From an uncultured Tenacibaculum sp. (GTDB lineage Bacteria > Bacteroidota > Bacteroidia > Flavobacteriales > Flavobacteriaceae), in assembly GCA_937922085.1 (NCBI GenBank), contig CAKZVD010000007.1, positions 1 to 64,000 of the forward strand: a DNA stretch of 64,000 nt, in the 5' to 3' direction. The notes beneath the pieces are model-generated. The model was not told the DNA's origin, made no database searches, and was given only the letters and a program-made list of their open reading frames with translations. The stretch's first letter is position 1. Every line of letters starts with the position of its first letter. Positions 18,556 to 28,662 of the stretch are shown here, piece by piece. Both the position numbers and the translations under genes were made by a program.

Positions 18556-19110
18556 CTAATTTAAGTAAGTTTCTATTTTTTTCATCTCAATTACAATCCA
18601 ATGATTATTCGGTAAACAACTAATTAACTCAGATGGAACTACTCGATCGATTTCTGGAAGTTTTTTATACCAACCTAAAACTTCTTCAAAATATTGCTCT
18701 CCTAATTTCTTCTTTCCTAACTTATAATAACAATACCCTATTTGTTCAATTAGTTTAGTATATCTCCAAACTCTAAATTCTTTTAGTTTTTCTCTGTCTA
18801 CTTTATTATAGTTTTCTAATGCTAACTCTAATTGATTCAAATCATGATAACAATGTGCCAAATATAATTGAGGCAATACATTTGATTTATCTAATTCAAT
18901 TGCTTTTTTAAAATTTAAAATAGATTCTTCTATATGAATTTCCCATTCATCAGATTCTAAATCAATAAGTCCTCGTAAATGATAACAATTAGAATCTTTT
19001 TCTGAATATTCATCTAACATTCGTTTAATTTCAGAGCGTAAAACAATTTCTTTTGCTTTATTATTCTCTAAAATTAATTCTTCATATTTTTTAAATATTT
19101 TCTTTTTCAA
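18556..19110 (-). CDS. TPR-repeat protein
   Basis: A 184-residue soluble protein without a signal peptide. Two clear TPR-type units are visible: about 67-100 (FKKAIELDKSNVLPQLYLAHCYHDL) and about 122-150 (YCYYKLGKKKLGEQYFEEVLGWY). Probably a cytoplasmic protein-protein adaptor. It lies 36 nt after the DUF2797 gene on the same strand and is likely cotranscribed with it. Confidence 0.75.
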   Translation of the reverse strand: MKKKIFKKYEELILENNKAKEIVLRSEIKRMLDEYSEKDSNCYHLRGLIDLESDEWEIHIEESILNFKKAIELDKSNVLPQLYLAHCYHDLNQLELALENYNKVDREKLKEFRVWRYTKLIEQIGYCYYKLGKKKLGEQYFEEVLGWYKKLPEIDRVVPSELISCLPNNHWIVIEMKKIETYLN

Positions 19111-19146
19111 ACTCTATTATTAAAATATTAGAAGAATAACTAATCA

Positions 19147-19944
19147 TTAAGAAACCAACTCTATTTTAACCACTAAACCTTCATTAGCACGAACATTAAA
19201 AACCCTTTCATCTTCAAAAATAAAATATTGTCCTTTTACTCCTACTAATTTCCCTGTATAGCTTCCTTCTTTTTTTATATTTAAGCTCTTTGGTTTTTCT
19301 GGATATTTATTCACAGGAAAATTAATGTTTGTTTCTTCTTTATTCTCTAAAAAATATTCTTTAGCTTCCTCTGGGATAAAAGGTTCTAAACGTTCTTTCC
19401 ACTCAATCAAACTTTCATCTACAATATCATTTTTAAGCATTTTACGCCAATTTGTTTTATCGGCTACATGTTCTTTTAAGGCAACTTCAGTAATTCCTGC
19501 TAAATATCTATTTGGTACTTCAACAATTTCAATTGCTTCATGTGCTCCTTGATCTATCCAACGTGTAGGTACTTGACTTTTCCTTGTAACTCCCACTTTT
19601 ATATTACTAGAGTTCGCTAAATACACAATATGAGGTTGTAATTGTACTTTCTTTTCATATTCTAAATCACGATCTTCTTCCCCTAAATGCGCTTTACTTA
19701 ATTCAGGTCGCATAATCCAATCTCCAGCATTAGGTGTTTCAAAAAAGCATGATTTACAAAACCCTTGACGATAAATTTCTTTCTCTAAACCGCAACACAA
19801 ACATTCATACGTTATAAAACTTAATGATATTTTCTTGTTAAGTAACTGATTTACATTAATAAAATCAGTCTTCATATCTAAATAATATTGAATAGTATCT
19901 AAATATTCTGTATTCATTTTTTTTAAAACGCCCGTGTATTGCAT
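19147..19944 (-). CDS. DUF2797 zinc-binding protein
   Basis: A 265-residue cytoplasmic protein. A zinc-finger-type cluster (Cys48-x2-Cys51 and Cys63-x2-Cys66) precedes HIVYLANSSNIKVGVTRKSQVPTRWIDQG, which resembles the start of a GIY-YIG nuclease fold and is typical of DUF2797. Biochemical function unknown; nucleic-acid binding is a reasonable guess. Divergent from the GH3 gene, with a TAAGTTTG -7-type element on the minus strand at 19975-19982. Confidence 0.85.
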   Translation of the reverse strand: MQYTGVLKKMNTEYLDTIQYYLDMKTDFINVNQLLNKKISLSFITYECLCCGLEKEIYRQGFCKSCFFETPNAGDWIMRPELSKAHLGEEDRDLEYEKKVQLQPHIVYLANSSNIKVGVTRKSQVPTRWIDQGAHEAIEIVEVPNRYLAGITEVALKEHVADKTNWRKMLKNDIVDESLIEWKERLEPFIPEEAKEYFLENKEETNINFPVNKYPEKPKSLNIKKEGSYTGKLVGVKGQYFIFEDERVFNVRANEGLVVKIELVS

Positions 19945-19999
19945 GTTGTAAAATTTACTATTTTTAGCCTAGTACAAACTTACAAATTCGAGGTTAAAA

Positions 20000-21514
20000 A
20001 TGCCATTTCAGTTTATAAATTCTATTATCTCTTGGTTTTTAAAAAAAAGGAAGCATCAAATTGAACTATTTTTAAAGTATCCTACTGATGTTCAAGAAGA
20101 ATTATTATTAAAATTAATTTCCTTAGCTAAAAATACCGAGTTTGGAAAGGAACAAAAATTTTCTAAAATTAAAAAGTATAAAGATTTCAGAAAAAAAGTT
20201 TCTATTCAGAAATACGAAACGATAGAACCATTAATAGAACGCTGTAGAAAAGGAGAGCAAAATTTATTTTGGCCTTCTAAAATTAAATGGTTTGCTAAAT
20301 CTAGTGGAACCACCAATGCAAAAAGCAAATTTATTCCTGTTAGTGATGAGGCTTTAGAAGATTGTCATTTTAAAGCTGGTAAAGACATGTTGTGTTTATA
20401 CATTAACAACAATGAAGACGCAAAATTATTTACAGGAAAAGGTTTACGATTAGGTGGCAGTTCTGCTATTTATGAAGATAATGACACTTACTTTGGCGAT
20501 TTATCTGCTATTATTATTGAAAACATGCCTTTTTGGGCAGAATATAGTTCTGCTCCTAAACAAGAAGTAGCCCTTATGGAAGAATGGGAAACTAAAATGG
20601 AGGCTATTATAGACGAAACTATTCATGAAAACATTACTAGTTTAGTTGGTGTTCCTTCTTGGATGTTGGTTCTTTTAAATCGGGTTTTAGATAAAACTGG
20701 AAAAGATAATATTCTTGAAGTTTGGCCTAATTTAGAAGTTTATTTTCATGGAGGCGTTAACTTTAACCCGTACAGAGAACAATACCAAAAACTAATTCCT
20801 AAAAAAGATTTTAAATATTATGAAACTTATAATGCTTCTGAAGGTTTTTTTGCCATTCAAGACAGAAACAATTCAGATGAACTATTATTAATGTTAGATT
20901 ATGGAATCTTTTATGAGTTTATACCCATGTCTGAATATGAAGGTGAAAATTCAAAAGCAATTCCGCTTTCAAAAGTAAAAAAGAACACTAATTACGCAGT
21001 AGTAATTACTACAAATGGTGGTTTATGGCGTTATTTAATTGGTGATACTGTAAAATTTACCTCTACAAAACCGTATCGAGTTAAAATTACTGGTCGTACC
21101 AAACACCATATTAATGTTTTTGGTGAAGAATTAATTATTGAAAACGCTGAAGAAGCTTTAAAATCAGCTTGTGAAAAAACAAATGCGAGTGTTAAAGATT
21201 ATACCGTAGCTCCTATTTTTATGAATGGAAAAGAAAATGGTGCTCATGAATGGATTATTGAATTTGAAAATAAACCTGAAAGTTTATCTTTTTTTACAGA
21301 GATTTTAGACAATGCTTTAAAAAATTGTAATTCAGATTATGAAGCTAAGCGATATAATAACATGACTTTATCGATGCCTAAAATTAATGAGGCTCGTGAA
21401 GGGTTATTTTATGATTGGTTAAAACAGAAAGGAAAACTAGGGGGACAACATAAAATTCCTAGGCTATCTAACAAAAGAACGTTTATAGAAGAATTAAATA
21501 AACTTAAAAACTAA
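20000..21514 (+). CDS. GH3 family acyl-adenylating enzyme
   Basis: A 504-residue cytoplasmic enzyme of the GH3/auxin-responsive promoter family, related to acyl-acid amido synthetases of the ANL superfamily. Motif 1 is the phosphate loop SSGTTNAKSK at 101-110; motif 2 is YYETYNASEGFF near 275; motif 3 is YLIGDTVKF near 350. It probably activates a carboxylic acid as an acyl-AMP and couples it to an amine. The bacterial substrate is not known. Its stop overlaps the start of the Crp-family gene (TAATG). Confidence 0.9.
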   Translation: MPFQFINSIISWFLKKRKHQIELFLKYPTDVQEELLLKLISLAKNTEFGKEQKFSKIKKYKDFRKKVSIQKYETIEPLIERCRKGEQNLFWPSKIKWFAKSSGTTNAKSKFIPVSDEALEDCHFKAGKDMLCLYINNNEDAKLFTGKGLRLGGSSAIYEDNDTYFGDLSAIIIENMPFWAEYSSAPKQEVALMEEWETKMEAIIDETIHENITSLVGVPSWMLVLLNRVLDKTGKDNILEVWPNLEVYFHGGVNFNPYREQYQKLIPKKDFKYYETYNASEGFFAIQDRNNSDELLLMLDYGIFYEFIPMSEYEGENSKAIPLSKVKKNTNYAVVITTNGGLWRYLIGDTVKFTSTKPYRVKITGRTKHHINVFGEELIIENAEEALKSACEKTNASVKDYTVAPIFMNGKENGAHEWIIEFENKPESLSFFTEILDNALKNCNSDYEAKRYNNMTLSMPKINEAREGLFYDWLKQKGKLGGQHKIPRLSNKRTFIEELNKLKN

Positions 21515-22074
21515 TGGAGTCTTTCTTTTTACAAAATGCAAGCTTATTATTAGAAAATGAAGAAATTTCTAGTGCTTTACAGGAGATAGCAATTCATAAA
21601 TCTTATAAAAAAGGAGAAATTATTCATTCTTCAAATACTGTTTGTAAACATTTTTATCTTTTATTTAGTGGTGCTGCTAGGGTTTTTTATTATAAAGACG
21701 GAAAAGATATAAGCGTTCATATTGCTCAAGAACAAGAAAGCTTAACGGCAGTTGATAGTTTTATACAGCGAAAAAAAAGCAAATACAGTATTGAAGCTTT
21801 AGAAGACATAGAGTGTATTGCTATTTCTAGAAGTGATATTGAAGAATTATCTTCAAAAAGTCATGATTTTGAGCATTTTGGAAGGTTATTTCTTGAACAA
21901 ATTTATATAGATTTAGCCGAAAGATTAGATAGTTTGTTATTACATACTTCCTTAGAACGTTATGAAAACTTACTTCAAAAAAAACCTGAGTTATTTCAAC
22001 GTGTACCTGCCAAACATTTGGCTTCTTTTTTAGGTATGAGTCCTGAGAATTTTAGTCGAATTAGAGGTAAATGA
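21514..22074 (+). CDS. Crp/Fnr-family transcription regulator
   Basis: A 186-residue protein with a cyclic-nucleotide-binding beta-roll (about 12-125, FYLLFSGAARVFYYKDG) and a C-terminal helix-turn-helix (AKHLASFLGMSPENFSRIRGK). The strict cAMP-contacting residues of E. coli Crp are not obvious, so the ligand is unclear. One-base coupling to the GH3 gene upstream and a 4-base ATGA overlap with the lipoprotein gene downstream make a three-gene operon, suggesting it may control its own operon. Confidence 0.88.
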   Translation: MESFFLQNASLLLENEEISSALQEIAIHKSYKKGEIIHSSNTVCKHFYLLFSGAARVFYYKDGKDISVHIAQEQESLTAVDSFIQRKKSKYSIEALEDIECIAISRSDIEELSSKSHDFEHFGRLFLEQIYIDLAERLDSLLLHTSLERYENLLQKKPELFQRVPAKHLASFLGMSPENFSRIRGK

Positions 22075-22406
22075 TTATTCTAACAAACAACATATTAAAA
22101 TCAATTTTAATTTTATTACTATGTTTTACAGCTTGTACAAACAAAATTAAATTAGAAAAATTTGATTCTCAAAAGTGGAAAAAAGGAACACAAATTGAAC
22201 GAGGAAACATGGCTACTCATTTAGTTAAAAGTAAAGTTTTACTAGAAAAGAATAAAACTACTATTTTAAATTTGTTAGGTTCTCCTACAGATAGTACTGA
22301 AACAAACTTTCATTATCTAGTTGATTTTGGTTACATGACTCCTTTTCATCTGGACATAAATTTTAATATAAATAACGAAGTTGATAATGTAACTTTAACT
22401 GATTAA
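22071..22406 (+). CDS. Small lipoprotein
   Basis: A 111-residue protein with signal peptide and lipobox (LLLCFTAC, lipid Cys about 22). The mature part includes KSKVLLEKNKTTILNLLGSPTD, a spacing of hydrophobics and Gly-x-Pro like BamE/SmpA-type small lipoproteins; this similarity is weak. It overlaps the upstream regulator gene by 4 nt and is cotranslated with it. Confidence 0.7.
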   Translation: MIILTNNILKSILILLLCFTACTNKIKLEKFDSQKWKKGTQIERGNMATHLVKSKVLLEKNKTTILNLLGSPTDSTETNFHYLVDFGYMTPFHLDINFNINNEVDNVTLTD

Positions 22407-22642
22407 TTTTTTTTCTATCCTACTTCCTTCTTATAAAAACTTCTTTAGTTCCTATCAACATACTTCCTTTTCGAAACATTGTTTATTAATAACTTTGAGT
22501 ATATTTAACAAAGAACTTTAATCATAAGAAAACGAACTATTTATCTCCCACTTATTTTTTTGACTATAAAAGCCATGAAATTCAACAGCTTATTTCAGAA
22601 TTTAAAAAAGATTCATTTTCTAAAAAAGAACAAACTATAGGT

Positions 22643-23167
22643 TTGTATTTAAAAGTTCGTGATTCTTGGAGATACGATCCTTATAACTTAAGTCTTTCAA
22701 AAGAAAACTATAAAGCCAGTAATATTGCTAAAAAATCGAGAGGTCATTGCATAGAAAAGTCTATTTTATTAATTACTTGTTTACGTGCTCTAGAAATTCC
22801 TGCTAGACTTCATTTAGGTAAAGTTAAAAATCATATTGGTGTAGAAAGGTTAACAGAAAAATTCGGTACTAATGAGTTAACTCCACATGGAATGGTTAAT
22901 GTTTATTTAAATAACAAATGGCTTAAATTATCACCTGCTTTTAATAAATCGCTATGTAGGATGTGCAATGTTGCTCCATTAGAGTTTGATGGTGAAACCA
23001 ATTCTTTTTTGCAAAAATTTAATGATGACGGGAATCTTTTTATGGAATACTTAGATGATTATGGGCATTTTAATGATGTTCCTTTAGAATTTATGATTCG
23101 TAATGTAAAAGAACATTATCCTCATATTTTTGATACTGAAGAAAACACCACAGAGTTTAAATTGTAA
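22643..23167 (+). CDS. Transglutaminase-like protein, start codon unclear
   Basis: The protein carries a transglutaminase core: catalytic Cys in SRGHCIEKSILLITCLRAL, His in NHIGVERL or TPHGMVNVY, and Asp-containing strands after it. The only standard start in frame is TTG at 22643, but the frame is open back to 22499 and reads as natural N-terminal sequence (NYLSPTYFFDYKSHEIQQL) from about 22535. No ATG, GTG or TTG lies there; AAG at 22526 or ACG at 22532 sits where the start is expected. A -7-like TAACTTTG at 22490-22497 fits a short leader ending near 22526. The true product is therefore about 213 residues, or the gene has lost its start codon. Confidence 0.75.
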   Translation: MYLKVRDSWRYDPYNLSLSKENYKASNIAKKSRGHCIEKSILLITCLRALEIPARLHLGKVKNHIGVERLTEKFGTNELTPHGMVNVYLNNKWLKLSPAFNKSLCRMCNVAPLEFDGETNSFLQKFNDDGNLFMEYLDDYGHFNDVPLEFMIRNVKEHYPHIFDTEENTTEFKL

Positions 23168-23371
23168 GAATATTTTTTAATAATTACTTAATTTCATTCA
23201 TAGTATAAACCAATTAAACTTTCATTCGTTTTTATAGATAAATAAGAAAAAATTATAATCATTTATTTTAAATACACTACGAATAACAGAAGATTATTAA
23301 CGAAAAAACGTTCTTAGCTTACTATACCTTTAAATCTCTGTAACTTAGTCTTCATAATATTTTATATTATA

Positions 23372-25441
23372 ATGATGACTAAAAAAATATTTGTTCTATT
23401 TATCTTTCTTGTTACTTTTCGTATTATAAATGCTCAAGTATATGTAGTTAAAGATACTTCTGTTTATTATTATGATAAAATAATTAAAGATGCAGATGCT
23501 AATTCTTTTGATATTATAAATCATACAAATTTAGCCTATGCTAAAGATAAAAAACATGTATATCATAAAGGAGTAAAAACTGAATATGATGCCACAACTT
23601 TTGAGATACATGAAAAGCATTGGAGAAATAAAACCTATTTTTCTGATAAAAATGATGTTTATATTTATGACTACTATACAAAATCATACTTCCCCATTGG
23701 TAGTACCTCTCCAAAATCTTTTAGAAAATATAATGACAAAATTAATATAGATGATGAATCTATATATTGGGAAAACATAAGAATTACTGATTCTCATTCT
23801 GAAACATTAAAAATTATTTCCTATGAGTTCTTTTGTGATAAAAACAATGTGTATTACAAAGATTTTAAGCTGCCTTTAGATATAAATAGCTTAAAAATAT
23901 TTAAATCTGAAAATAAAAGCATCGATTTTATTGGAGACGACACAAAAATATATAGCGATGCAGGATATGTTCATTTAATGAATACTTCTCGTTTTAAATA
24001 TATTAATTACAATTATGTTAAAGATGATAAGAAAGTATTTTACAGAGATAAACTTCTAAGAGCTGATGCTATAACATTTCATGTTCCTAATTCTAAAATG
24101 AATCATTATGCTAAGGATAAATATCATGATTTTTACTTAGGCAATGTTTTTCCTAATAGAGTACCTAAAAAACATTTAGTTAATGATAATGCATTTAAAA
24201 GTTACTTCGATTGGATAAGCTCTCAATTAAAAAAAGCTTTCTCTAAGAATTTAACTGCTATAAAAATAGAAAAAGAACCTATTCATTCCTTAAAGGAATT
24301 GTATACATTTTCTGCATCTAATCATACTAAAATTAGAAAAGGAAAACATATTTATGTAAATGAAAAGCCACAACCTTTTATTGATGCTAGTACTTTTATA
24401 ATTTATAATAATGACTATGCAAAAGATAAAAGACAGGTATATCTAATTTATGAATATGATGATCATGTAACTTTTAATCCTATTAAAGATGTTGATCCTA
24501 ATTCTTTTTCAATCATTAAAGAGAATGATAAATATACTTCTTATTGTAGGGATGCTAAAAACGTATTTCTTGATTTTGATAAAATAGAAGGTGCAGACCC
24601 TATTTCTTTTAGGGTTTTAAATGATAATTTTGGGTATGATAAAAATGCTGTTTTTTATCGAAAAAAAATGATTTCTAATTTAAACCCTATTCCTGATAAT
24701 TCTATCAAAAAAATAGACAACAATTATTATCGTTATGGAAATCAAATTTTATTTATCAATACTTATAACAATGATGTTATAGTAGTTAAACACCCTAATA
24801 AAAACAACTTTAAAGTTATTAATCATTATTATGCTTTAAACGGAAATACACTTCTATATCAAGGAGAAATCATTGGTGCTTTAACAGAAAATGAGTCTAT
24901 TTTAACTGAAAGAAACCACCTTTTAAAAACTTCTAATAATAAAACATACAAATATGGTCGTTTAATAAACATAAAGGATAAATCTCGACTTCGAAAATAT
25001 GGTAACACCAAATATTTAACAGACGGAGTTCAATTATTTACCACTAACACTAAGCAAATACCAATAGCCCCTATTAGTAATGTATACAATGGTAATGGTT
25101 ACAGGTCATATATTACTTTTAAAAATGGAAAAGCGTTGTATGATAATTATTTATTTGACATAGACCTTCTTTCTTTTGAAGAATTTAAAAATTCCGATTT
25201 CGCTAAAGATAAAAACTATGTCTATTTTAAAGGTAAAACCACTAAATATGATCCCAAAACTTTTCACGTTTTTTCTCGTGATTTTATTTCAGATAAAAAT
25301 GGTGTTTATTACAAAGATGCTCTTATTAAAGAAGCAGATGTAGCCTCTTTTAATCAATTCTATTATTATGGTTTTGATAAAAACAACTTTTATTTCAATG
25401 GTAAAATCATCCCTAGATTTAAAATCAATTTAAAAAAATAA
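23372..25441 (+). CDS. DKNYY-repeat secreted protein
   Basis: A 689-residue protein with signal peptide (to about residue 22, RIINAQ) and many copies of a repeat built on [YF]xxDKxxVYYKG, e.g. YAKDKKHVYHKG, FFCDKNNVYYKD, FAKDKNYVYFKG and FISDKNGVYYKD, as in the DKNYY domain. These repeats predict a beta-rich surface or periplasmic protein; function is unknown. It ends 1 nt before a second DKNYY gene, an evident paralogue and operon partner. Confidence 0.85.
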   Translation: MMTKKIFVLFIFLVTFRIINAQVYVVKDTSVYYYDKIIKDADANSFDIINHTNLAYAKDKKHVYHKGVKTEYDATTFEIHEKHWRNKTYFSDKNDVYIYDYYTKSYFPIGSTSPKSFRKYNDKINIDDESIYWENIRITDSHSETLKIISYEFFCDKNNVYYKDFKLPLDINSLKIFKSENKSIDFIGDDTKIYSDAGYVHLMNTSRFKYINYNYVKDDKKVFYRDKLLRADAITFHVPNSKMNHYAKDKYHDFYLGNVFPNRVPKKHLVNDNAFKSYFDWISSQLKKAFSKNLTAIKIEKEPIHSLKELYTFSASNHTKIRKGKHIYVNEKPQPFIDASTFIIYNNDYAKDKRQVYLIYEYDDHVTFNPIKDVDPNSFSIIKENDKYTSYCRDAKNVFLDFDKIEGADPISFRVLNDNFGYDKNAVFYRKKMISNLNPIPDNSIKKIDNNYYRYGNQILFINTYNNDVIVVKHPNKNNFKVINHYYALNGNTLLYQGEIIGALTENESILTERNHLLKTSNNKTYKYGRLINIKDKSRLRKYGNTKYLTDGVQLFTTNTKQIPIAPISNVYNGNGYRSYITFKNGKALYDNYLFDIDLLSFEEFKNSDFAKDKNYVYFKGKTTKYDPKTFHVFSRDFISDKNGVYYKDALIKEADVASFNQFYYYGFDKNNFYFNGKIIPRFKINLKK

Positions 25442-25442
25442 C

Positions 25443-26708
25443 ATGATGAAAAATATACTTTTATTAACTCTTCTTTTCAATTATTTTTTCTCTTTTTCTC
25501 AGGTTAGCGAAACTAAACAAGCATATAACCAATGTAAGTTCTTAGAAAAACCTAATTATATTATAAATAAAAACAGTGTATACTTTGAAAAATGTGCTAT
25601 CCATAGAAAAGTAAATACAAATGTTAGTTCTTTTAAAATAGTGGGTCAAGGATTAGCTTATGATGATAAAAACATCTTCTTTAATGGTATGAAATTAAAC
25701 GTTACTCCTAATAAACCAATCATTATTCACGATCAATATAGAATGAATTCTACTGTTTATTGGAAAAACAATAATTTTATATACAAGAACACCTTAAAAA
25801 TAAACAAAATAGATTCTTCTTCTTATAAACGTATTTCTTATAGTAGTTATAGTAAAGACAAACATCATGTATACTATTTAGGTAAAACAGTAAAAGGAAC
25901 AGATCCTAAAACTTTTGTAAGCGAAATCACTTATGGTTTTGATAAAAATTTCGTTTATCATAAAAATAAAAGAATTCGTAAAAATGGTTTTCTAAAACCT
26001 ATTAACGGGTATTTTTTTAAAGATAGCACAACAGTGTACAAAAGAAAAGATAGTTATAGTGAAAAACTAGAACCAGTCCTTAATTTAAAAATAGAAAATT
26101 GTAAATCTATAACCGGAACTAAGTACGCTGTTATTAATGATACACTTTACTATTTAAGTAGAAAAACTAAAACTACTAATTTAAACGTAGAAAAAATTAA
26201 GGTTTTAGATGATGAATTAATTACTTACGAAAACACCTTGTTTTACAAGGGTGTTACTACTACACAAAAATTAGACATAAGTTCTTTAAAAATTCATGAA
26301 AGAGGTTCAGAGTATCAAAAAACAGTTACTGATAAAAATGGTATTTATAATATTAGAGTTACTCCTTATAATAATGAGTTTTTTATTGAAAATATAGATA
26401 CTCTACCTAAACCCTTAAAACATTTATCACCTCTATTAGAGAATACAACACAAATTTCTTTTTCTAAAGAAAACATATTAAACAACAACTATTCTATAGA
26501 TAAGAAAACTCTTTTTACTGATAAAGGGATTACGAATTTTGATGATTTAGAAGTCGTTTCTGTACTTAAAGGATATAGACCAGGCTGTAGTCAAGATCAC
26601 ACACCTGGAAGTAATTATTATATTCTGAAAAATGTAAAAGGATATTGGGAGTTAAAATTAAGTGCTAAGAATGTTTTAACATTTATTGGTGAAATGTATC
26701 AGTTTTAA
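25443..26708 (+). CDS. DKNYY-repeat secreted protein, paralogue
   Basis: A 421-residue secreted protein (signal peptide about 1-19, FFSFSQ) with fewer but clear DKNYY-type repeats: LAYDDKNIFFNG, YSKDKHHVYYLG, YGFDKNFVYHKN. The C-terminal third departs from the repeat and includes a CSQDHTPGSNYY turn. It directly follows the 689-residue paralogue and ends 20 nt from the convergent SMI1 gene. Confidence 0.82.
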   Translation: MMKNILLLTLLFNYFFSFSQVSETKQAYNQCKFLEKPNYIINKNSVYFEKCAIHRKVNTNVSSFKIVGQGLAYDDKNIFFNGMKLNVTPNKPIIIHDQYRMNSTVYWKNNNFIYKNTLKINKIDSSSYKRISYSSYSKDKHHVYYLGKTVKGTDPKTFVSEITYGFDKNFVYHKNKRIRKNGFLKPINGYFFKDSTTVYKRKDSYSEKLEPVLNLKIENCKSITGTKYAVINDTLYYLSRKTKTTNLNVEKIKVLDDELITYENTLFYKGVTTTQKLDISSLKIHERGSEYQKTVTDKNGIYNIRVTPYNNEFFIENIDTLPKPLKHLSPLLENTTQISFSKENILNNNYSIDKKTLFTDKGITNFDDLEVVSVLKGYRPGCSQDHTPGSNYYILKNVKGYWELKLSAKNVLTFIGEMYQF

Positions 26709-26728
26709 ATAAATCATATTATTCAGTT

Positions 26729-27451
26729 TCATCCAAGGCCTAATTGATAATTTTCGTCTAATTCTGTAATAACTTCTCCTTTAGATTTTACTAAAATATT
26801 TAACCATTCTGTAAAGTTCTCTACCTTATAAAAAAGTTTTTTGTGCTTTGAACTATAATAAGCTAAACCCCATTCATTATTTTCTTTTTCTTCCTCTGTT
26901 AACCATACCCAAGCACCACCATTAGAATCTTCTGTCATTAAACATAAAAGAGAATCTACTTGTATTTGCATGTGATCAACAAGTTCAATTGTAGTATTTA
27001 AACTTTTCCGATAATCCTTTAAAAAACTATAATTTTTAATATGATCTATACTATTCATATATACCCATGCTCCTCTATCTCCAAAGTATTTTAGAAATAT
27101 TTTATAAGATGTAGGCAAAAGAAAACCTAACTTATCTTCAATCTCTTTTATTTCTTGATCACTTAATACTTCTTCTATTTCAATATGATGATTTGAATCT
27201 TCAAGTAACTCTATAATAATAGTAGAAACAGGATACTTACTACACTGATAATCTTTGAGTTTCTGAATATTATATGATTTCCTTTTCTCTAATTTTTCTT
27301 GTAATATTCTTTCTCTCCTTTCTCTTTCTAATACGAATTGCTTCCGACGCATTTCATTTTTTATATCCCTCGACTCTTGCTGATTTTTATGATGTAAATA
27401 GGCAATACCTAATGAAACAAAACCAACAATGCCATATAATATTAAACTCAT
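26729..27451 (-). CDS. SMI1/KNR4 (SUKH) family protein, membrane-anchored
   Basis: A 240-residue protein with one N-terminal membrane helix (about 2-18), an Arg/Lys/Glu-rich helix (25-65) and a C-terminal SUKH/SMI1 domain (about 90-215: LSDQEIKEIEDKLGFLLPTSYKIFLKYFG, then SNGGAWVWLTEEE). SUKH proteins are commonly immunity proteins for contact-dependent or other polymorphic toxins, and some have housekeeping roles. No toxin is visible nearby. Confidence 0.85.
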   Translation of the reverse strand: MSLILYGIVGFVSLGIAYLHHKNQQESRDIKNEMRRKQFVLERERRERILQEKLEKRKSYNIQKLKDYQCSKYPVSTIIIELLEDSNHHIEIEEVLSDQEIKEIEDKLGFLLPTSYKIFLKYFGDRGAWVYMNSIDHIKNYSFLKDYRKSLNTTIELVDHMQIQVDSLLCLMTEDSNGGAWVWLTEEEKENNEWGLAYYSSKHKKLFYKVENFTEWLNILVKSKGEVITELDENYQLGLG

Positions 27452-27513
27452 CCTATAAAGTTATACCATTTTACCCTTGAAAACAATAGCCTAATTTTTA
27501 TTTTAAATTTCCT

Positions 27514-28638
27514 TTATTGATACTCTCTTTTTACAACTGTTTCCACATACTTCCAATCACTATCTTTAAAAAGTTTTAATTTATAAGTTCCTTTCCCTTC
27601 TTTAAACTTTTGATTCATGTTTACAATTATCGTATCTTTTTTAGCTTCGATATTCGAAATTTTCTCAAATAGTACTTCATCATTCATAAAAACTTTTTCC
27701 CCTTTATTCTTTTCTCCTGAATTAGGTTGATGTTTTAAAAAGCTATACTCTTTATGCTCTTTTATAAGCACATCTCTATAGTCATTATTACAAAACGTAA
27801 ACCCATTATCATCTTCAGCCTTTACAGCATAGTTTTTTGCAATAAGAAGTCCTACTTCTTTAGTATTCAATGTAACTTTTTTACTCTCTAATACAGATAA
27901 TATTTTTTCTCCTGAAAGAATAAATTTCTCTCTTCCATAAATAACCTCTACATAATTAGTCCATTTACAATAATCTTGCCCTTTTTGTTTTGGCCTTCTA
28001 TGTATTGTTTTTTTAGTAATATATAACTCTCCTATTTTATCTACTGTTAACTGACTTACTTTCTTCAGTTTTTTATCATAAATAGTATGCGTACCTGATA
28101 AAATGAGTCCTCTTTGAGATATCTTTTCAAATACCACTGGTAATTTAGTAATTAAACTTTGACGGTCTACATCTTGCTTTTCTCCTAAAAAGCCATCAAA
28201 AACAAAAACAACAGTATCTGAATACTCCCCTTTTTTAACAGCTACCCATTTACCAATAATCTCTTCTCCTTTATCTGTAATTGCTAACTCTATATCTGTA
28301 ACTCCAACAACTTCTAATTTAGTTCCGTAAGAAAATTTACGTTGCTTTTTACCGTTTGGAGAATCTCTATATAAAAGTCCGTTTTCTGCGGTAACATATT
28401 TTGAATAATTTGCTTCTGTTATTGTATATCCCTCTGCTTTTTTTTGTAGAGTTTCAATTATGCTACCAGTATCAATCTCTTCGGGTTCATTATTTTTAAG
28501 ACGAACTCTTGTTTGTTTTGTGCTAGTAATTGGAGTTACTATTTCTTTTACATCTTTTTTCTTTTCACTATTAGCATCACATCCTATTAAAAAACAGGTT
28601 AATAAAGTGAAAAATATTATTTGTCTATATGTTTTCAT
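27514..28638 (-). CDS. SH3-type lipoprotein (paralogue B)
   Basis: A 374-residue lipoprotein (lipobox LLTCFLIGC, Cys about 20). Residues about 75-150 form a bacterial-SH3-like unit (YVTAENGLLYRDSPNGKKQ, then GKWVAVK). The remaining 220 residues match the C-terminal half of the next gene closely in order and motifs (VFVFDGFLG, GTHTIYDKKLKKVSQL, CKWTNYVEV, DWKYVETVVKREYQ). The pair arose by duplication. Function unknown; a sensor or cell-wall-binding role is possible. Confidence 0.78.
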   Translation of the reverse strand: MKTYRQIIFFTLLTCFLIGCDANSEKKKDVKEIVTPITSTKQTRVRLKNNEPEEIDTGSIIETLQKKAEGYTITEANYSKYVTAENGLLYRDSPNGKKQRKFSYGTKLEVVGVTDIELAITDKGEEIIGKWVAVKKGEYSDTVVFVFDGFLGEKQDVDRQSLITKLPVVFEKISQRGLILSGTHTIYDKKLKKVSQLTVDKIGELYITKKTIHRRPKQKGQDYCKWTNYVEVIYGREKFILSGEKILSVLESKKVTLNTKEVGLLIAKNYAVKAEDDNGFTFCNNDYRDVLIKEHKEYSFLKHQPNSGEKNKGEKVFMNDEVLFEKISNIEAKKDTIIVNMNQKFKEGKGTYKLKLFKDSDWKYVETVVKREYQ

Positions 28639-28662
28639 TCTTCTTATTTCTTTAATCTTTAC

